From assembly GCA_002416285.1 (NCBI GenBank), contig DICM01000034.1:1-64000 (forward strand): 64,000 nucleotides of DNA, given 5' to 3'. This document shows positions 24,071 through 31,715 of the stretch, in pieces; within the stretch, counting starts at the first letter, position 1, and every line of letters begins with the position of its first letter. The notes beneath the pieces are model-generated. The model ran no database searches. It was not told the origin of the DNA and saw nothing but the letters and a program-made list of their open reading frames with translations. Position numbers and translations under genes: made by a program. The stretch comes from Caryophanales bacterium UBA5026. GTDB taxonomy: Bacteria > Bacillota_I > Bacilli_A > RF39 > UBA660.

Positions 24071-25696
24071 ATGAAAAAATTACTATTTGTAACAATCATT
24101 GCCTTCATGTCTTTTTTCTATATAGATAATGTAAACGCAGAAGAGATACAACATTTTACTTTGAATTATGATAATCAAGAATTTAATGTTGATATACCTG
24201 TTAAATATTTACAAAATAATTATATTGGTACAATGTCTAAAAATAGTTCTACTGGTTCTTATCTTTTTCGATTATTTTATGATTTTAATTATGTGGGTTT
24301 ACGTTATTCAACAAGTGGAACGCAAAAAGATATTTCTTTTTATTTTAAAGATACTTCTGATGCAATAGATTCCGGTTCTGTAAATGCTTTAATTTATAAT
24401 TTTACTACTAAAACATTTACAGAAGATTCTGGTGTTTATATTCCACGTTTTGCTTTAAATGATGAAATAACTGATAATTATGTTCCCGTTGATTTTTTTA
24501 TAAAATATGATAATAAAATTTATTTGGATGGGAGAAATATCAATTCTAATTTAACTTATAAAATAAATAATGTTGATTATAAAAAAGGTGATGAAGTTTT
24601 CTTTGGTGGTTCTTCAATAAGATTCGGTATTGTTGACTCAGAAACGGAAGTTATAAATGGAATAACTTATTATAAGTCTAAAACAGTTCGTATGACATTG
24701 CAAGGAAAAAACAATACGAAATATTATTATGAATATACAACAGATAATGGAGCGAGTTGGATTACATTGTTACTTACTCAAAAAGATTATTTTGATATTA
24801 AGTTTACTACAAATACAGTTTTGTTAGTAAGAATACGAGAACGTAATACGTTTGATGTGTTAAATGATTATACATTTACACTTTCCGGAATTGCGACTGA
24901 CGAACTTACTAGTGAATATGAAGAAATTCCTTTAAGAGGGCATGAGGGTATTATTCTCTATGCAAAAAATACTTATCAAGATTTAATTTCTACAGTATAT
25001 ATGGAAACAGGAAATATCCATGTTACAAAATATTCAAATGGTAAAATTGTACAGCAAATGAGGGATATTGCAGTAGATTTTCAAGTAACATTAGGTCCAC
25101 GCGATACAGATTATTATTTAATAAAAAATAATGATACAAGTATTAATACCGTATTACGCGTTTTGAAAGATAAATTTGCTTATTATTATTTGAATGACGC
25201 GCTTAGTACGATTACAATTGAAAATCCAAATACGGGAGAGGCAGAAGTATTAGGGAGCATTTATGAGAGCGAACAATACTATAAAGACCATGTTGAACAG
25301 GATTCGGACGTAGTTGAAAACAACTGGTTATTGAAAATCTTAAAAATGGCATTTGTTCCGGACTTAAGCGCGTTTAATAATTTAGTATCTATGTTTAACC
25401 GAAAGTTTGGAATCTTTTCACAGTTGGCAAGTACATTACCGGATTTGTTCCAGTTTGGGGGAGAAGACCCACCCGAATTTAATATGACAATTTACGGAAC
25501 TACTGTTAATATTGTTGACTTTTCAGCATTTGAAATTGTACGTACATTCTTACACGGACTCATTCTCGCATTCGCATGGTATGGATTTATAAGACGTTGT
25601 TATGAACGAGCACCAGCATTTATAGGTGGATTCTTTAGCTTTGAACGTGCTGTTGGTGATATTTCTGTACCAAGTTCAAAAGGGGGTAAAAAATGA
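24071..25696 (+). CDS. Adsorption/minor coat protein candidate (pIII-like)
   Basis: A 541-residue exported protein. A Sec signal peptide (KKLLFVTIIAFMSFFYIDNVNAEE, about 24 residues, cut after NA) is followed by a large beta-rich, tyrosine/asparagine/threonine-rich domain. The C-terminus has one span (about 490-512, FEIVRTFLHGLILAFAWYGF), then a short cytoplasmic tail. Signal, long receptor-binding ectodomain and C-terminal anchor are the layout of filamentous phage pIII/CoaA. It follows the coat gene and overlaps the next gene by four bases. The receptor-binding part has no recognised relative. Confidence 0.7.
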   Translation: MKKLLFVTIIAFMSFFYIDNVNAEEIQHFTLNYDNQEFNVDIPVKYLQNNYIGTMSKNSSTGSYLFRLFYDFNYVGLRYSTSGTQKDISFYFKDTSDAIDSGSVNALIYNFTTKTFTEDSGVYIPRFALNDEITDNYVPVDFFIKYDNKIYLDGRNINSNLTYKINNVDYKKGDEVFFGGSSIRFGIVDSETEVINGITYYKSKTVRMTLQGKNNTKYYYEYTTDNGASWITLLLTQKDYFDIKFTTNTVLLVRIRERNTFDVLNDYTFTLSGIATDELTSEYEEIPLRGHEGIILYAKNTYQDLISTVYMETGNIHVTKYSNGKIVQQMRDIAVDFQVTLGPRDTDYYLIKNNDTSINTVLRVLKDKFAYYYLNDALSTITIENPNTGEAEVLGSIYESEQYYKDHVEQDSDVVENNWLLKILKMAFVPDLSAFNNLVSMFNRKFGIFSQLASTLPDLFQFGGEDPPEFNMTIYGTTVNIVDFSAFEIVRTFLHGLILAFAWYGFIRRCYERAPAFIGGFFSFERAVGDISVPSSKGGKK

Positions 25697-25947
25697 TAGT
25701 AACGATTATTATTAACCTTTTATTAGCACTTCCAACATTTTTACTTTCATTACTTCCGGATAATGTAGTAACTCTTCCAGATAATGTATTTAATATTATG
25801 CATGAAGTATTTTATGGGATTGGTTATGTGTTACCTATGGCTGGACTAGCTTCAATTATGGTAATTTCTACAGCGCTTATTGGAATGCAAATAACTTGGT
25901 CTATTATTTTGAGGATTAAGTCTTTTATACCAACAATGGGGGCATAG
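25693..25947 (+). CDS. Small hydrophobic protein, pVI-like
   Basis: An 84-residue membrane protein with about three hydrophobic stretches (about 2-18, 42-66 and 68-76). It overlaps the adsorption gene by four bases (ATGA). In filamentous phages the gene after the adsorption protein encodes pVI, a hydrophobic protein that caps the virion with pIII; the match here rests on position and hydrophobicity. DUF2523-type relatives have the same size. Confidence 0.6.
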   Translation: MIVTIIINLLLALPTFLLSLLPDNVVTLPDNVFNIMHEVFYGIGYVLPMAGLASIMVISTALIGMQITWSIILRIKSFIPTMGA

Positions 25948-26038
25948 TGCGTTGTTATTATGCGAACTTTAAGAGTTTAGTATTTGTTTATGTATTCGTG
26001 TACGTGAATAATTCCTAGGGGGTATTTTTTAAACCGCC

Positions 26039-26058
26039 ACACACGGAGTGTGTTTTAT
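26039..26058 (+). terminator. Hairpin between pVI-like and Zot-like genes
   Basis: ACACAC, loop GGA, GTGTGT and four T. The 137-base gap it sits in has no other gene. Confidence 0.6.
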
Positions 26059-26084
26059 ATAGATTTTAGTTAGGAGGTAGAACT

Positions 26085-26930
26085 TTGTTAGTAGGATTTA
26101 TAGGAGTATTAAAAATGCTCTTTGAATTAATCTTATGGTGTATTAAATGGGTAGGTATTGCACTTTTACCGATTGTTATTATGATGATATATTTCTATAT
26201 TCATTATTATATAAAAGGTTATCGTATGAAACCACGTACTACACCAGTTTATAAAAAACCGTCTTTCTTTAAACGGCTTCTTATACAGTTTCCCAAGCGA
26301 TTTATATTAGACCTCTTTGCACGTGACCCCGACGCATTTACGGATTACGGGGTGCATTTGGTCTGTGGAGAGCAGGGAAGCGGGAAAACTATGACGGTTG
26401 TCTATTTACTTCAAGAATATCAAAAACGGTTTCCTAAAATGAATGTGAAAACGAATTTTAATTATTTGAAACAAGACGATGAAATAACGCATTGGCGAGA
26501 TATTGTATTTTCAAATAATGGAATCTATGGAGAAATTGACGTTTTAGACGAAATACAAACGTGGTTTAGTTCTATGCAGTCACTCAATTTTCCAGTTGAA
26601 ATGTTGCAAGAAATATCACAACAACGTAAACAAAGAAAAGCAATTTATGGAACAGCTCAAGTGTTTACAAAAATAGGTAAGAGTATTCGGGAACAGACAA
26701 CCTTTTTGTATCTTCCGATTACAATCGCAGGTTGTCTCACAATATGTCGAAAGTATGCCTTAAGACTTGATTCCGAGGGTCAGATTAAGGAAAAACATTT
26801 AAGACGAACATTTTTCTTTGTTCATACGGAAGAGCTTAGAAATAGCTATGATACGTATAAAAGAATCGAACGTTTGGCAAAAGACGGTTTTAAAGAGACA
26901 ATTACAGATAAGATTATAGAAAGTAGGTAG
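26085..26930 (+). CDS. Zot/gpI-like phage assembly ATPase
   Basis: Membrane ATPase that powers extrusion of filamentous virions. Of the 281 residues, the first 45 form one or two membrane spans; Walker A is CGEQGSGKTM (G95-T102), and Walker B with a catalytic glutamate is EIDVLDEIQTWFSS (about 150-163). The QEISQQRKQRKAIYGTAQVF segment resembles the sensor region of Zot-domain proteins. Known Zot proteins have the span after the ATPase domain, so the N-terminal span is a departure. TTG start, supported by TAGGAGGTAG. No secretin partner is present. Confidence 0.8.
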   Translation: MLVGFIGVLKMLFELILWCIKWVGIALLPIVIMMIYFYIHYYIKGYRMKPRTTPVYKKPSFFKRLLIQFPKRFILDLFARDPDAFTDYGVHLVCGEQGSGKTMTVVYLLQEYQKRFPKMNVKTNFNYLKQDDEITHWRDIVFSNNGIYGEIDVLDEIQTWFSSMQSLNFPVEMLQEISQQRKQRKAIYGTAQVFTKIGKSIREQTTFLYLPITIAGCLTICRKYALRLDSEGQIKEKHLRRTFFFVHTEELRNSYDTYKRIERLAKDGFKETITDKIIESR

Positions 26931-26935
26931 ATTTA

Positions 26936-27136
26936 ATGACAAAAAAAGAATTTCTTAGTGATTTTATACATTATTTAATTTTTACAGTTTTGTTTTTAAT
27001 TTTGTTTAAAATCTTTAAGATTAAATTTTATGCCGTTGGTTATATTGTTAGTTTTGTTTTAACTTGTTCTAGTTTAGTTTATCATATAAAAATGTTATAT
27101 CGTGAATATAAACTAAAAAAAGTAGAAAGTAGGTAG
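26936..27136 (+). CDS. 66-residue prophage membrane protein
   Basis: Two hydrophobic segments (about 12-28 and 33-50) with lysine-rich ends, MTKKEFLSDFIHYLIFTVLF and onward. AGTAGG precedes the ATG five bases after the Zot-like gene, so it is in the same transcript. No homologue recognised. Confidence 0.55.
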   Translation: MTKKEFLSDFIHYLIFTVLFLILFKIFKIKFYAVGYIVSFVLTCSSLVYHIKMLYREYKLKKVESR

Positions 27137-27141
27137 GTTTT

Positions 27142-27405
27142 ATGGTTGATGGTTTTGAATTTATAGTTTCGTGCGTTTTTTGTTTTACTTTGGGTACTGT
27201 ATTTGGTGGAACTTTTGATTATAAAAAAACGTATTCAAAATATGATAAACTTAGAAATTTTTATAATTTTCTAAAAGTAAATGGTTATATTGTCGCAAAA
27301 AGCGAAAAAGAAATTGTACTTGCTTTTTTGAAAAAAGAAGAATCACAGCATGAAACAATTTGTAATGAAGTTAAATATAAAATGTTTAAGGATGATGTTT
27401 TATGA
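27142..27405 (+). CDS. 87-residue prophage protein with one membrane span
   Basis: An N-terminal membrane span (about 4-24, FEFIVSCVFCFTLGTVFGG), then a soluble lysine-rich part with a coiled-helix look. GTAGG precedes the ATG. It lies five bases after the preceding gene and overlaps the next by four (ATGA), so it is co-translated. Function unknown. Confidence 0.55.
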   Translation: MVDGFEFIVSCVFCFTLGTVFGGTFDYKKTYSKYDKLRNFYNFLKVNGYIVAKSEKEIVLAFLKKEESQHETICNEVKYKMFKDDVL

Positions 27406-27620
27406 TAGAAGAACGTCTGAAAGAAAAAATTGACTTGGTTTTATTCGATTATTATTTTAATAATAAATTATCATGGTTTGATAGTAAAATTATTGATTTT
27501 TTAGTAAGAAAAAAGAAGTATAAGGATTATGCCTTAATTCGTATTAAGTATTACATACGACAAGTCAAAAATGATAATTTTTGGAGTCTTCTAGTCTCGC
27601 TAGACCATGTGCGTGCCTAA
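27402..27620 (+). CDS. 72-residue prophage protein
   Basis: A soluble, basic, mainly helical protein, MIEERLKEKIDLVLFDYYFN and onward. Start overlaps the previous stop by four bases. The last 15 or so codons run into a GC-rich hairpin region (27583-27682), so the 3' end may be under RNA or origin constraint. No homologue recognised. Confidence 0.5.
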   Translation: MIEERLKEKIDLVLFDYYFNNKLSWFDSKIIDFLVRKKKYKDYALIRIKYYIRQVKNDNFWSLLVSLDHVRA

Positions 27621-27682
27621 TGTTTCCGGGGTCCCAGTGGGAGTTTGGAAACATGGGCCGGAAATGGGTCCCAAAATAGGTT
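27583..27682. other. GC-rich nested hairpin block upstream of the replication gene
   Basis: TCTAG-TCTCG-CTAGA (27589-27603), then TGTTTCC (27620) pairs with GGAAACA around an inner TCCCA-G-TGGGA palindrome; GGGTCCC occurs twice. It stands out against the surrounding AT-rich DNA. Probably a replication or packaging signal, or an RNA control element before rep. Confidence 0.5.
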
Positions 27683-27700
27683 GAAAGTAGGTGATTTTGA

Positions 27701-27898
27701 ATGAAAAAGAATTTAATGCTACAACTTCTTTTAGATTTTCTATTTTTGGCTTTAGCAATCGCAATAATTCTATGGCTTAAAAACATGTTTGTAACTATTA
27801 CACTTTTATTGTATTTTGCTTTCTTACTGTTTGTTGATTTCTGTAATTTTCGGAAAGCAAAGAAGCAAAAATCGACTGTAGTTGATATAGTTGAGTAA
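27701..27898 (+). CDS. 65-residue two-span prophage membrane protein
   Basis: Two adjoining hydrophobic spans (about 8-26 and 29-47), MKKNLMLQLLLDFLFLALAI and onward, and a lysine-rich tail. AAGTAGGTG precedes the ATG. It overlaps the likely TTG start of the replication gene by eight bases. No homologue recognised. Confidence 0.55.
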   Translation: MKKNLMLQLLLDFLFLALAIAIILWLKNMFVTITLLLYFAFLLFVDFCNFRKAKKQKSTVVDIVE

Positions 27899-29021
27899 TT
27901 ATACCAGGTCATCAAAGACTAAATACTATACAAAACAAGATAATTTACAGTATAAAAGCGATAAATTAACGTATTTAAAAGGACTACAAGGAACACCGGC
28001 GCGTCGTGAGACGCCCGGATGTTCTTTACTTGATAGTAGTCTCATATCTCCACACCCCTTAAAAGTTTATTCCATGAAAATAATTGAAACTGGCGATTTT
28101 ATAGAAGTTTATGATTATAACGATATTAAAACTCGAAAAGATGTAAACTTTGAAAAAATTGAACGAAAAAAAATAAAAGGAATTAAACGTAGCTTTGAAA
28201 CAAAAGAAATAGGAAAGTGGGGGAGTCATTCTACATTATTAGAAAATGGTTCTATAACATTTATTAATTATCAAAAGATTCAAACGAAGTATGCTTTAGA
28301 ACATATGAATAATGAAACGTTTGTAATTCGCGATTCTGTTCCAAAAGAAAAGAAAATTGAGCTGAAGAATATTCTTCGTAGTAAGTTTGCTATGGAACGT
28401 ATTGTAAAAGCAAATATGAATGAATTTAAAACATTTATCACATTAACATTTGCAGAGAATATCATTAATATTGATGAGGCAAATAAAAAGTTCGACACAT
28501 GGCGAACTCATATAAAAGCATTAAAAAGAGACTTTAAATATGTCTGTGTTCCGGAATTTCAAAAGTTAAGAGAACGAAAAACCGGATATGCAGTAGTACA
28601 TTATCATTTACTAACTAATTTAGACATAATTAAAGACTCGGATATTATTATATCACAAAAAGAATTTACAGAAAAACAGTTGCTAGAAATGAGCGGACGG
28701 CAACGTAGTAAATGTTATGATGTACGTTATTGGAATTATGGCTTTGTTAGAGTCGATACATTAAAAGATATGAATGTAGTAGGGTATATATCAAAGTACA
28801 TGACGAAAGACATAGATAATAGGCTTTGGGGAAAACGACGTTATCTATATAGTCAAAATTTAAAAAAACCTAGTGTATCATATTTAAACTTTAGTAATAT
28901 TGAAGATTTTAAACATTATGTAAATAATTTGAATGGCTTTGAATTGAATTTTGAAAAGGTGTATGCTGATAAATTCGGACAGGCAATAGAATATAAAGAA
29001 TACAAGAAAGTAGGCGCTTAA
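27891..29021 (+). CDS. HUH-type rolling-circle replication initiator (Rep)
   Basis: Nicks the plus-strand origin and joins the new strand end. In 376 residues: motif I FITLTF (182-187), metal-binding HYH (237-239) and catalytic tyrosines Y299 and Y303 in GYISKYMTKD. Two tyrosines and the YxxKY spacing match phage superfamily Rep proteins (inovirus pII, microvirus A). The start is uncertain: the TTG used here overlaps the previous gene by eight bases but has a poor ribosome site; the next in-frame ATG is at 28074. The strong origin-like hairpin at 27991-28024 would then lie either inside the gene, as in phiX174 gene A, or in its leader. Confidence 0.8.
   Translation: MSNYTRSSKTKYYTKQDNLQYKSDKLTYLKGLQGTPARRETPGCSLLDSSLISPHPLKVYSMKIIETGDFIEVYDYNDIKTRKDVNFEKIERKKIKGIKRSFETKEIGKWGSHSTLLENGSITFINYQKIQTKYALEHMNNETFVIRDSVPKEKKIELKNILRSKFAMERIVKANMNEFKTFITLTFAENIINIDEANKKFDTWRTHIKALKRDFKYVCVPEFQKLRERKTGYAVVHYHLLTNLDIIKDSDIIISQKEFTEKQLLEMSGRQRSKCYDVRYWNYGFVRVDTLKDMNVVGYISKYMTKDIDNRLWGKRRYLYSQNLKKPSVSYLNFSNIEDFKHYVNNLNGFELNFEKVYADKFGQAIEYKEYKKVGA
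27991..28028 (+). other. Candidate plus-strand replication origin (hairpin and GTTCTTTA)
   Basis: A GC-rich stem: GAACA-CCGG-C-GCGTC, loop GTGA, GACGC-CCGG-A-TGTTC (14 pairs with two single-base bulges). It is followed at once by TTTA, making GTTCTTTA (28021-28028), which is the sequence around the nick in the f1/M13 origin (GTTCTTTAATAG). A TGATAGTAGTCTC stretch follows. Located at the 5' end of rep. Confidence 0.6.
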
Positions 29022-29215
29022 TGAAAAAAATGCTGTTATTAATTGTAATTATCATTTTATTCACCGGATGTACTTTTAAAAAATGTATAAAGTCTCATGA
29101 AATAGAAACTACTTGTACGAAATATACTTATATATCAAACGGAAAAACACTTTTTGCCGTTCCGGTTGATAATTACTCATATGTTAAAACTGTTTGTGAT
29201 GAATATGAAAAATAA
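29021..29215 (+). CDS. Small prophage lipoprotein
   Basis: A 64-residue secreted lipoprotein: signal MKKMLLLIVIIILFTGC with lipobox FTGC, lipidated Cys about residue 17. The mature part has three further cysteines (CIKS, CTKY and CDEY). The start codon shares a base with the rep stop, so it is coupled to rep. Surface lipoproteins in phages often act in superinfection exclusion; that is a guess here. Confidence 0.6.
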   Translation: MKKMLLLIVIIILFTGCTFKKCIKSHEIETTCTKYTYISNGKTLFAVPVDNYSYVKTVCDEYEK

Positions 29216-29232
29216 AAGGAGAAAAATTCAGT

Positions 29233-29376
29233 ATGTATAAAATCGAAATGCAAGACTTAACTACAAAAGAGATATTTAGTCGAGTTACAGATAGTCTGTA
29301 CAAAATAGAACGTCTCAAAAAGAGATGTAGATATTCTAAGAAAGTTAAAATAAGAGCTATTACAAAGTTAACATAA
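29233..29376 (+). CDS. 47-residue basic prophage protein
   Basis: Product MYKIEMQDLTTKEIFSRVTD and onward, ending in a strongly basic helix (RLKKRCRYSKKVKIRAITKLT). AAGGAG precedes the ATG. Its last codons overlap a partial dif-like XerD arm (AGTTAACATAA, 29366-29376), just ahead of the true dif. A DNA-binding role is possible but unproved. Confidence 0.5.
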   Translation: MYKIEMQDLTTKEIFSRVTDSLYKIERLKKRCRYSKKVKIRAITKLT

Positions 29377-29393
29377 ATTTAAGAATATATATT

Positions 29394-29421
29394 AGTTAAC
29401 ATAATATAGATTATCGGAAGT
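29394..29421 (-). other. dif: Chromosomal dif site / right attachment site (attR)
   Basis: Minus-strand reading begins ACTTCC, then GATAATC in the first arm and centre, then TATATTATGTTAACT. The Bacillus dif consensus is ACTTCC-TAGAATA-TATATTATGTAAACT, so both XerC and XerD arms are kept with few changes. This is the right edge of the prophage and the probable chromosome dimer resolution site. Confidence 0.85.
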
Positions 29422-30150
29422 TATTGATGTGCTTACATTTAAGTGCTATTATATTGCTTTATACTATAAAAATTAGCTTTTAAATCGTTCAATTATTCCA
29501 ATATAATACTTAATATTATGTTTATCCATTATGATATGCTTATCTAGAAATATGTACTAAATAATATAAATGTCTTGTTCAGTTAAATAATAATATAAAT
29601 AATAATATTTCTATATTCAACAATTCATTATATTTACTACATATACACTTAGTCATACATTTCATTGTCCTAAATCCGTTTATTAGAATATTTTTTCAAT
29701 TTCAATATAAATTATTACTTCTATCCTATAATTAAAATAATTTGAGCTGATAAGTTATTCACTAAGATCTTTCTCGAATGCTCTCAGAACGCCTATCAAA
29801 ACACTTTAATATAAAATACTCAAATACCTTGCTACACACAATGAGGTAAAATAATAAAATTAACTTATAATTAAATTATAAAGTAGGGGAAATAGATTGG
29901 AAAAGAGCAGAAAAAAATTTTAACTATTCCCTACTTTTTAAATTAATAACTTAACATAATTTATTTGTATCTAAAGCAGATTATTTATCTTATCTATAAA
30001 TCTATCTATATTGTTTTTAAAACAAATAGGAAGGAGATTTAAGCTTGTTTATTAGATCTACTCTACCCTAGTTTCAATCGTTTCTTAACTCCCCTACTTG
30101 TAATTTTTCATAATTCGTCATTCTTTTTCATATTCTTTAATGGTGATAAT
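29422..30150. other. AT-rich intergenic region after dif, no gene seen
   Basis: About 730 bases without a supported ORF. It contains an inverted repeat: AAAGTAGGGG-AAATAG (29880) with CTATTCCCTACTTT (to 29937), and another XerD-like arm TTAACATAAT at 29951-29960. A GGTGATAAT ribosome site before zupT closes it. It may be decayed remains of earlier dif-integrated elements. Confidence 0.5.
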
Positions 30151-30894
30151 ATGGACAAGATTATGTTTCCGTTTATTCTAACAAGTTTAGCTGGTTTATC
30201 AACAATGATTGGGTGTATCTTTCTTTATATAAAGCCTAAAAAAGAAAATCATGTCATTATCAGTGGTCTATCATTTGCCGCTGCAGTAATGATAACTGTT
30301 TCTTTTACAGATTTATTACCTGAATCTTTTAGCTTACTTAAAATGATTTATAAACCATTTCCAATGGTAATTTTAGTGTTAATATCATTAAATATTGGAA
30401 TGTTGATATCATTCTTATTGGATAAATATCTTCCAAACCAGGAGGAATCTCTTTATCGTGTAGGTATTATCTCTATGTTAGCTATTATTATTCATAATAT
30501 TCCTGAAGGTATTGCAACCTATATGGCTGGATCAACCAATACTAATTTAGGAATTACATTAGCTGTTGCTATCGCATTACATAATATTCCTGAAGGTATC
30601 AGTATTTCTATTCCAATTTATTATGCAACAAAAAGTAGGAAAAAAGCACTATTATATACTTTTATATCCGGATTATCAGAACTATTTGGTGCTATATTTA
30701 CCTATTTATTTTTGAAATCATTTATTAATAATCAAATACTAGGATTCCTGTTTGCGGGAATCGCAGGTATTATGTTACATATTGCACTTTATGAATTATT
30801 ACCAACTGCTTGGAAATATAAGAATAAAAAATTAGTATATTTATTTTTTCTTATAGGGTTCTTATTTATGCTCATTAATCATATTATTTTTTAA
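30151..30894 (+). CDS. zupT: ZIP-family divalent metal transporter (ZupT-like)
   Basis: A 247-residue membrane protein with eight spans that imports zinc and related metals (iron, manganese). Diagnostic are the two metal-site helices HNIPEGIATYMAGS and HNIPEGISISIPIYYA, each with an HNxPEG motif. Length is standard for ZupT. Start after GGTGATAAT. Single gene, terminated by a strong bidirectional hairpin. Metal specificity is not readable. Confidence 0.9.
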   Translation: MDKIMFPFILTSLAGLSTMIGCIFLYIKPKKENHVIISGLSFAAAVMITVSFTDLLPESFSLLKMIYKPFPMVILVLISLNIGMLISFLLDKYLPNQEESLYRVGIISMLAIIIHNIPEGIATYMAGSTNTNLGITLAVAIALHNIPEGISISIPIYYATKSRKKALLYTFISGLSELFGAIFTYLFLKSFINNQILGFLFAGIAGIMLHIALYELLPTAWKYKNKKLVYLFFLIGFLFMLINHIIF

Positions 30895-30897
30895 GTA

Positions 30898-30920
30898 AAA
30901 AAGAGACTAAGTCTCTTTTT
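30898..30920. terminator. Bidirectional terminator after zupT
   Basis: AAAAAGAGAC, loop TAA, GTCTCTTTTT. Confidence 0.85.
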
Positions 30921-30924
30921 GGGT

Positions 30925-31125
30925 TTAACGAAGTTCGAATGAATGATCGTCATTGTCATCTAATTCAAATGAATGAGAGTCATTATCAAATCCAATTGTT
31001 TTATCTTGTTTGTTTGTAACTTTATTGGATTTTGAACTATTCGTTACATTTGAACGATTACAGTTTGTTACATTATTGTTATTTTTGTTTGTAACATTAG
31101 CATTATTCTTATTTGCTTTTTTCAT
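30925..31125 (-). CDS. 66-residue Asn-rich repeat protein (NVTN and HSFEL motifs)
   Basis: A low-complexity, hydrophilic product with no signal peptide. The N-terminal half repeats NVTN or KVTN four times (MKKANKNNANVTNKNNNNVT and on); the acidic C-terminus repeats D-x-HSFEL twice. GGGTGATGAAAG precedes the ATG. Composition (Asn, Lys, Ser and one Cys, no hydrophobic core) recalls small spore-core or coat proteins, but it has none of the SASP signatures. Function unknown. Confidence 0.5.
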   Translation of the reverse strand: MKKANKNNANVTNKNNNNVTNCNRSNVTNSSKSNKVTNKQDKTIGFDNDSHSFELDDNDDHSFELR

Positions 31126-31241
31126 CTTTCATCACCCATTAATAATATGGACAAAAGCATAAAAAATATAGTTGGAAAAATATGTTATTTGTTATTTTTT
31201 TATTTTTACATATATTAATAGTATGAATTGTTTTTTTTAAA

Positions 31242-31679
31242 TTATTTCAAACTGCTTCTAATCATCCATAATTCTTTGTCAAAGTACATATTTTGATCTG
31301 TCAACATAGAACTAGTATATAGATCATTTTCCTTAGAAAATTCAAGTGCGAGATCCTTAGAATATTCTGTGATAAAACCAAAGTCATTCTCTAATACTTC
31401 TAAGACTTGTTGTCCCGTAAAGTCCATACTTCGCATTGATTTAAAAGTTGAAATTTCTTCGATTTTAGGCAGAGATGTCTCTGGATATCCACCTAACATT
31501 TTGATGCGTTCTGCAGTAGCATCATAAAACTTTCCAATCATTTCATAGTATTCTTGTAATTTTCGATGTAATCCAAAAAATGAACTTCCGACTATATTAA
31601 AATGCATATTGTAGAGATTATTTTCTAAGACTTTTAAATTGGCCATGTACTCATTTAAAATTTGATAGTTTTGTTTCAT
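31242..31679 (-). CDS. dps: Dps-family ferritin-like protein
   Basis: Forms a hollow 12-mer that oxidises ferrous iron with peroxide and protects DNA. 145 residues, four-helix bundle. Family blocks: LYNMHFNIVGSSFFGLHRKLQEYYE (first-helix His ligand) and FYDATAERIKMLGGYPETSL (Asp and Glu ligands at the dimer interface). An ATG 15 bases earlier exists, but GGGAGG before this ATG decides the start. The histidine-to-asparagine step in LYNMHFN is commonly LHWNVTG in other Dps, so the sequence is somewhat divergent. Probable single gene. Confidence 0.85.
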   Translation of the reverse strand: MKQNYQILNEYMANLKVLENNLYNMHFNIVGSSFFGLHRKLQEYYEMIGKFYDATAERIKMLGGYPETSLPKIEEISTFKSMRSMDFTGQQVLEVLENDFGFITEYSKDLALEFSKENDLYTSSMLTDQNMYFDKELWMIRSSLK

Positions 31680-31715
31680 AAAAAAGCCTCCCATACTAAT
31701 ATATGAGAGACTAGC

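Larger units (their letters stand above)
21609..29421 (+). mobile_element. Inovirus-like filamentous prophage integrated at dif
   Basis: About 7.8 kb between two direct repeats (21-base identical core TATTAGTTAACATAATATAGA at 21605 and 29390). It contains, in the order typical of filamentous phages: a leftward repressor region, small early genes, a structured intergenic region, two small hydrophobic coat-like proteins, a large adsorption-like protein with a C-terminal anchor, a pVI-like protein, a Zot/gpI-like ATPase, small membrane proteins and a HUH replication initiator. There is no integrase, capsid, portal or terminase. There is also no secretin, which a Gram-positive host would not require. 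All late genes are on the plus strand. The right boundary is a 28-base dif site, so XerC/XerD integration is inferred. Confidence 0.85.

Noticed and set aside
27565..27915. 116-residue minus-strand ORF
   Set aside because: Antisense to two prophage genes and the GC-rich hairpin block; no ribosome site.
29422..30150. Possible CRISPR or tandem repeat array in the AT-rich gap
   Set aside because: No regularly spaced repeats; only scattered AT-rich words and one inverted repeat.
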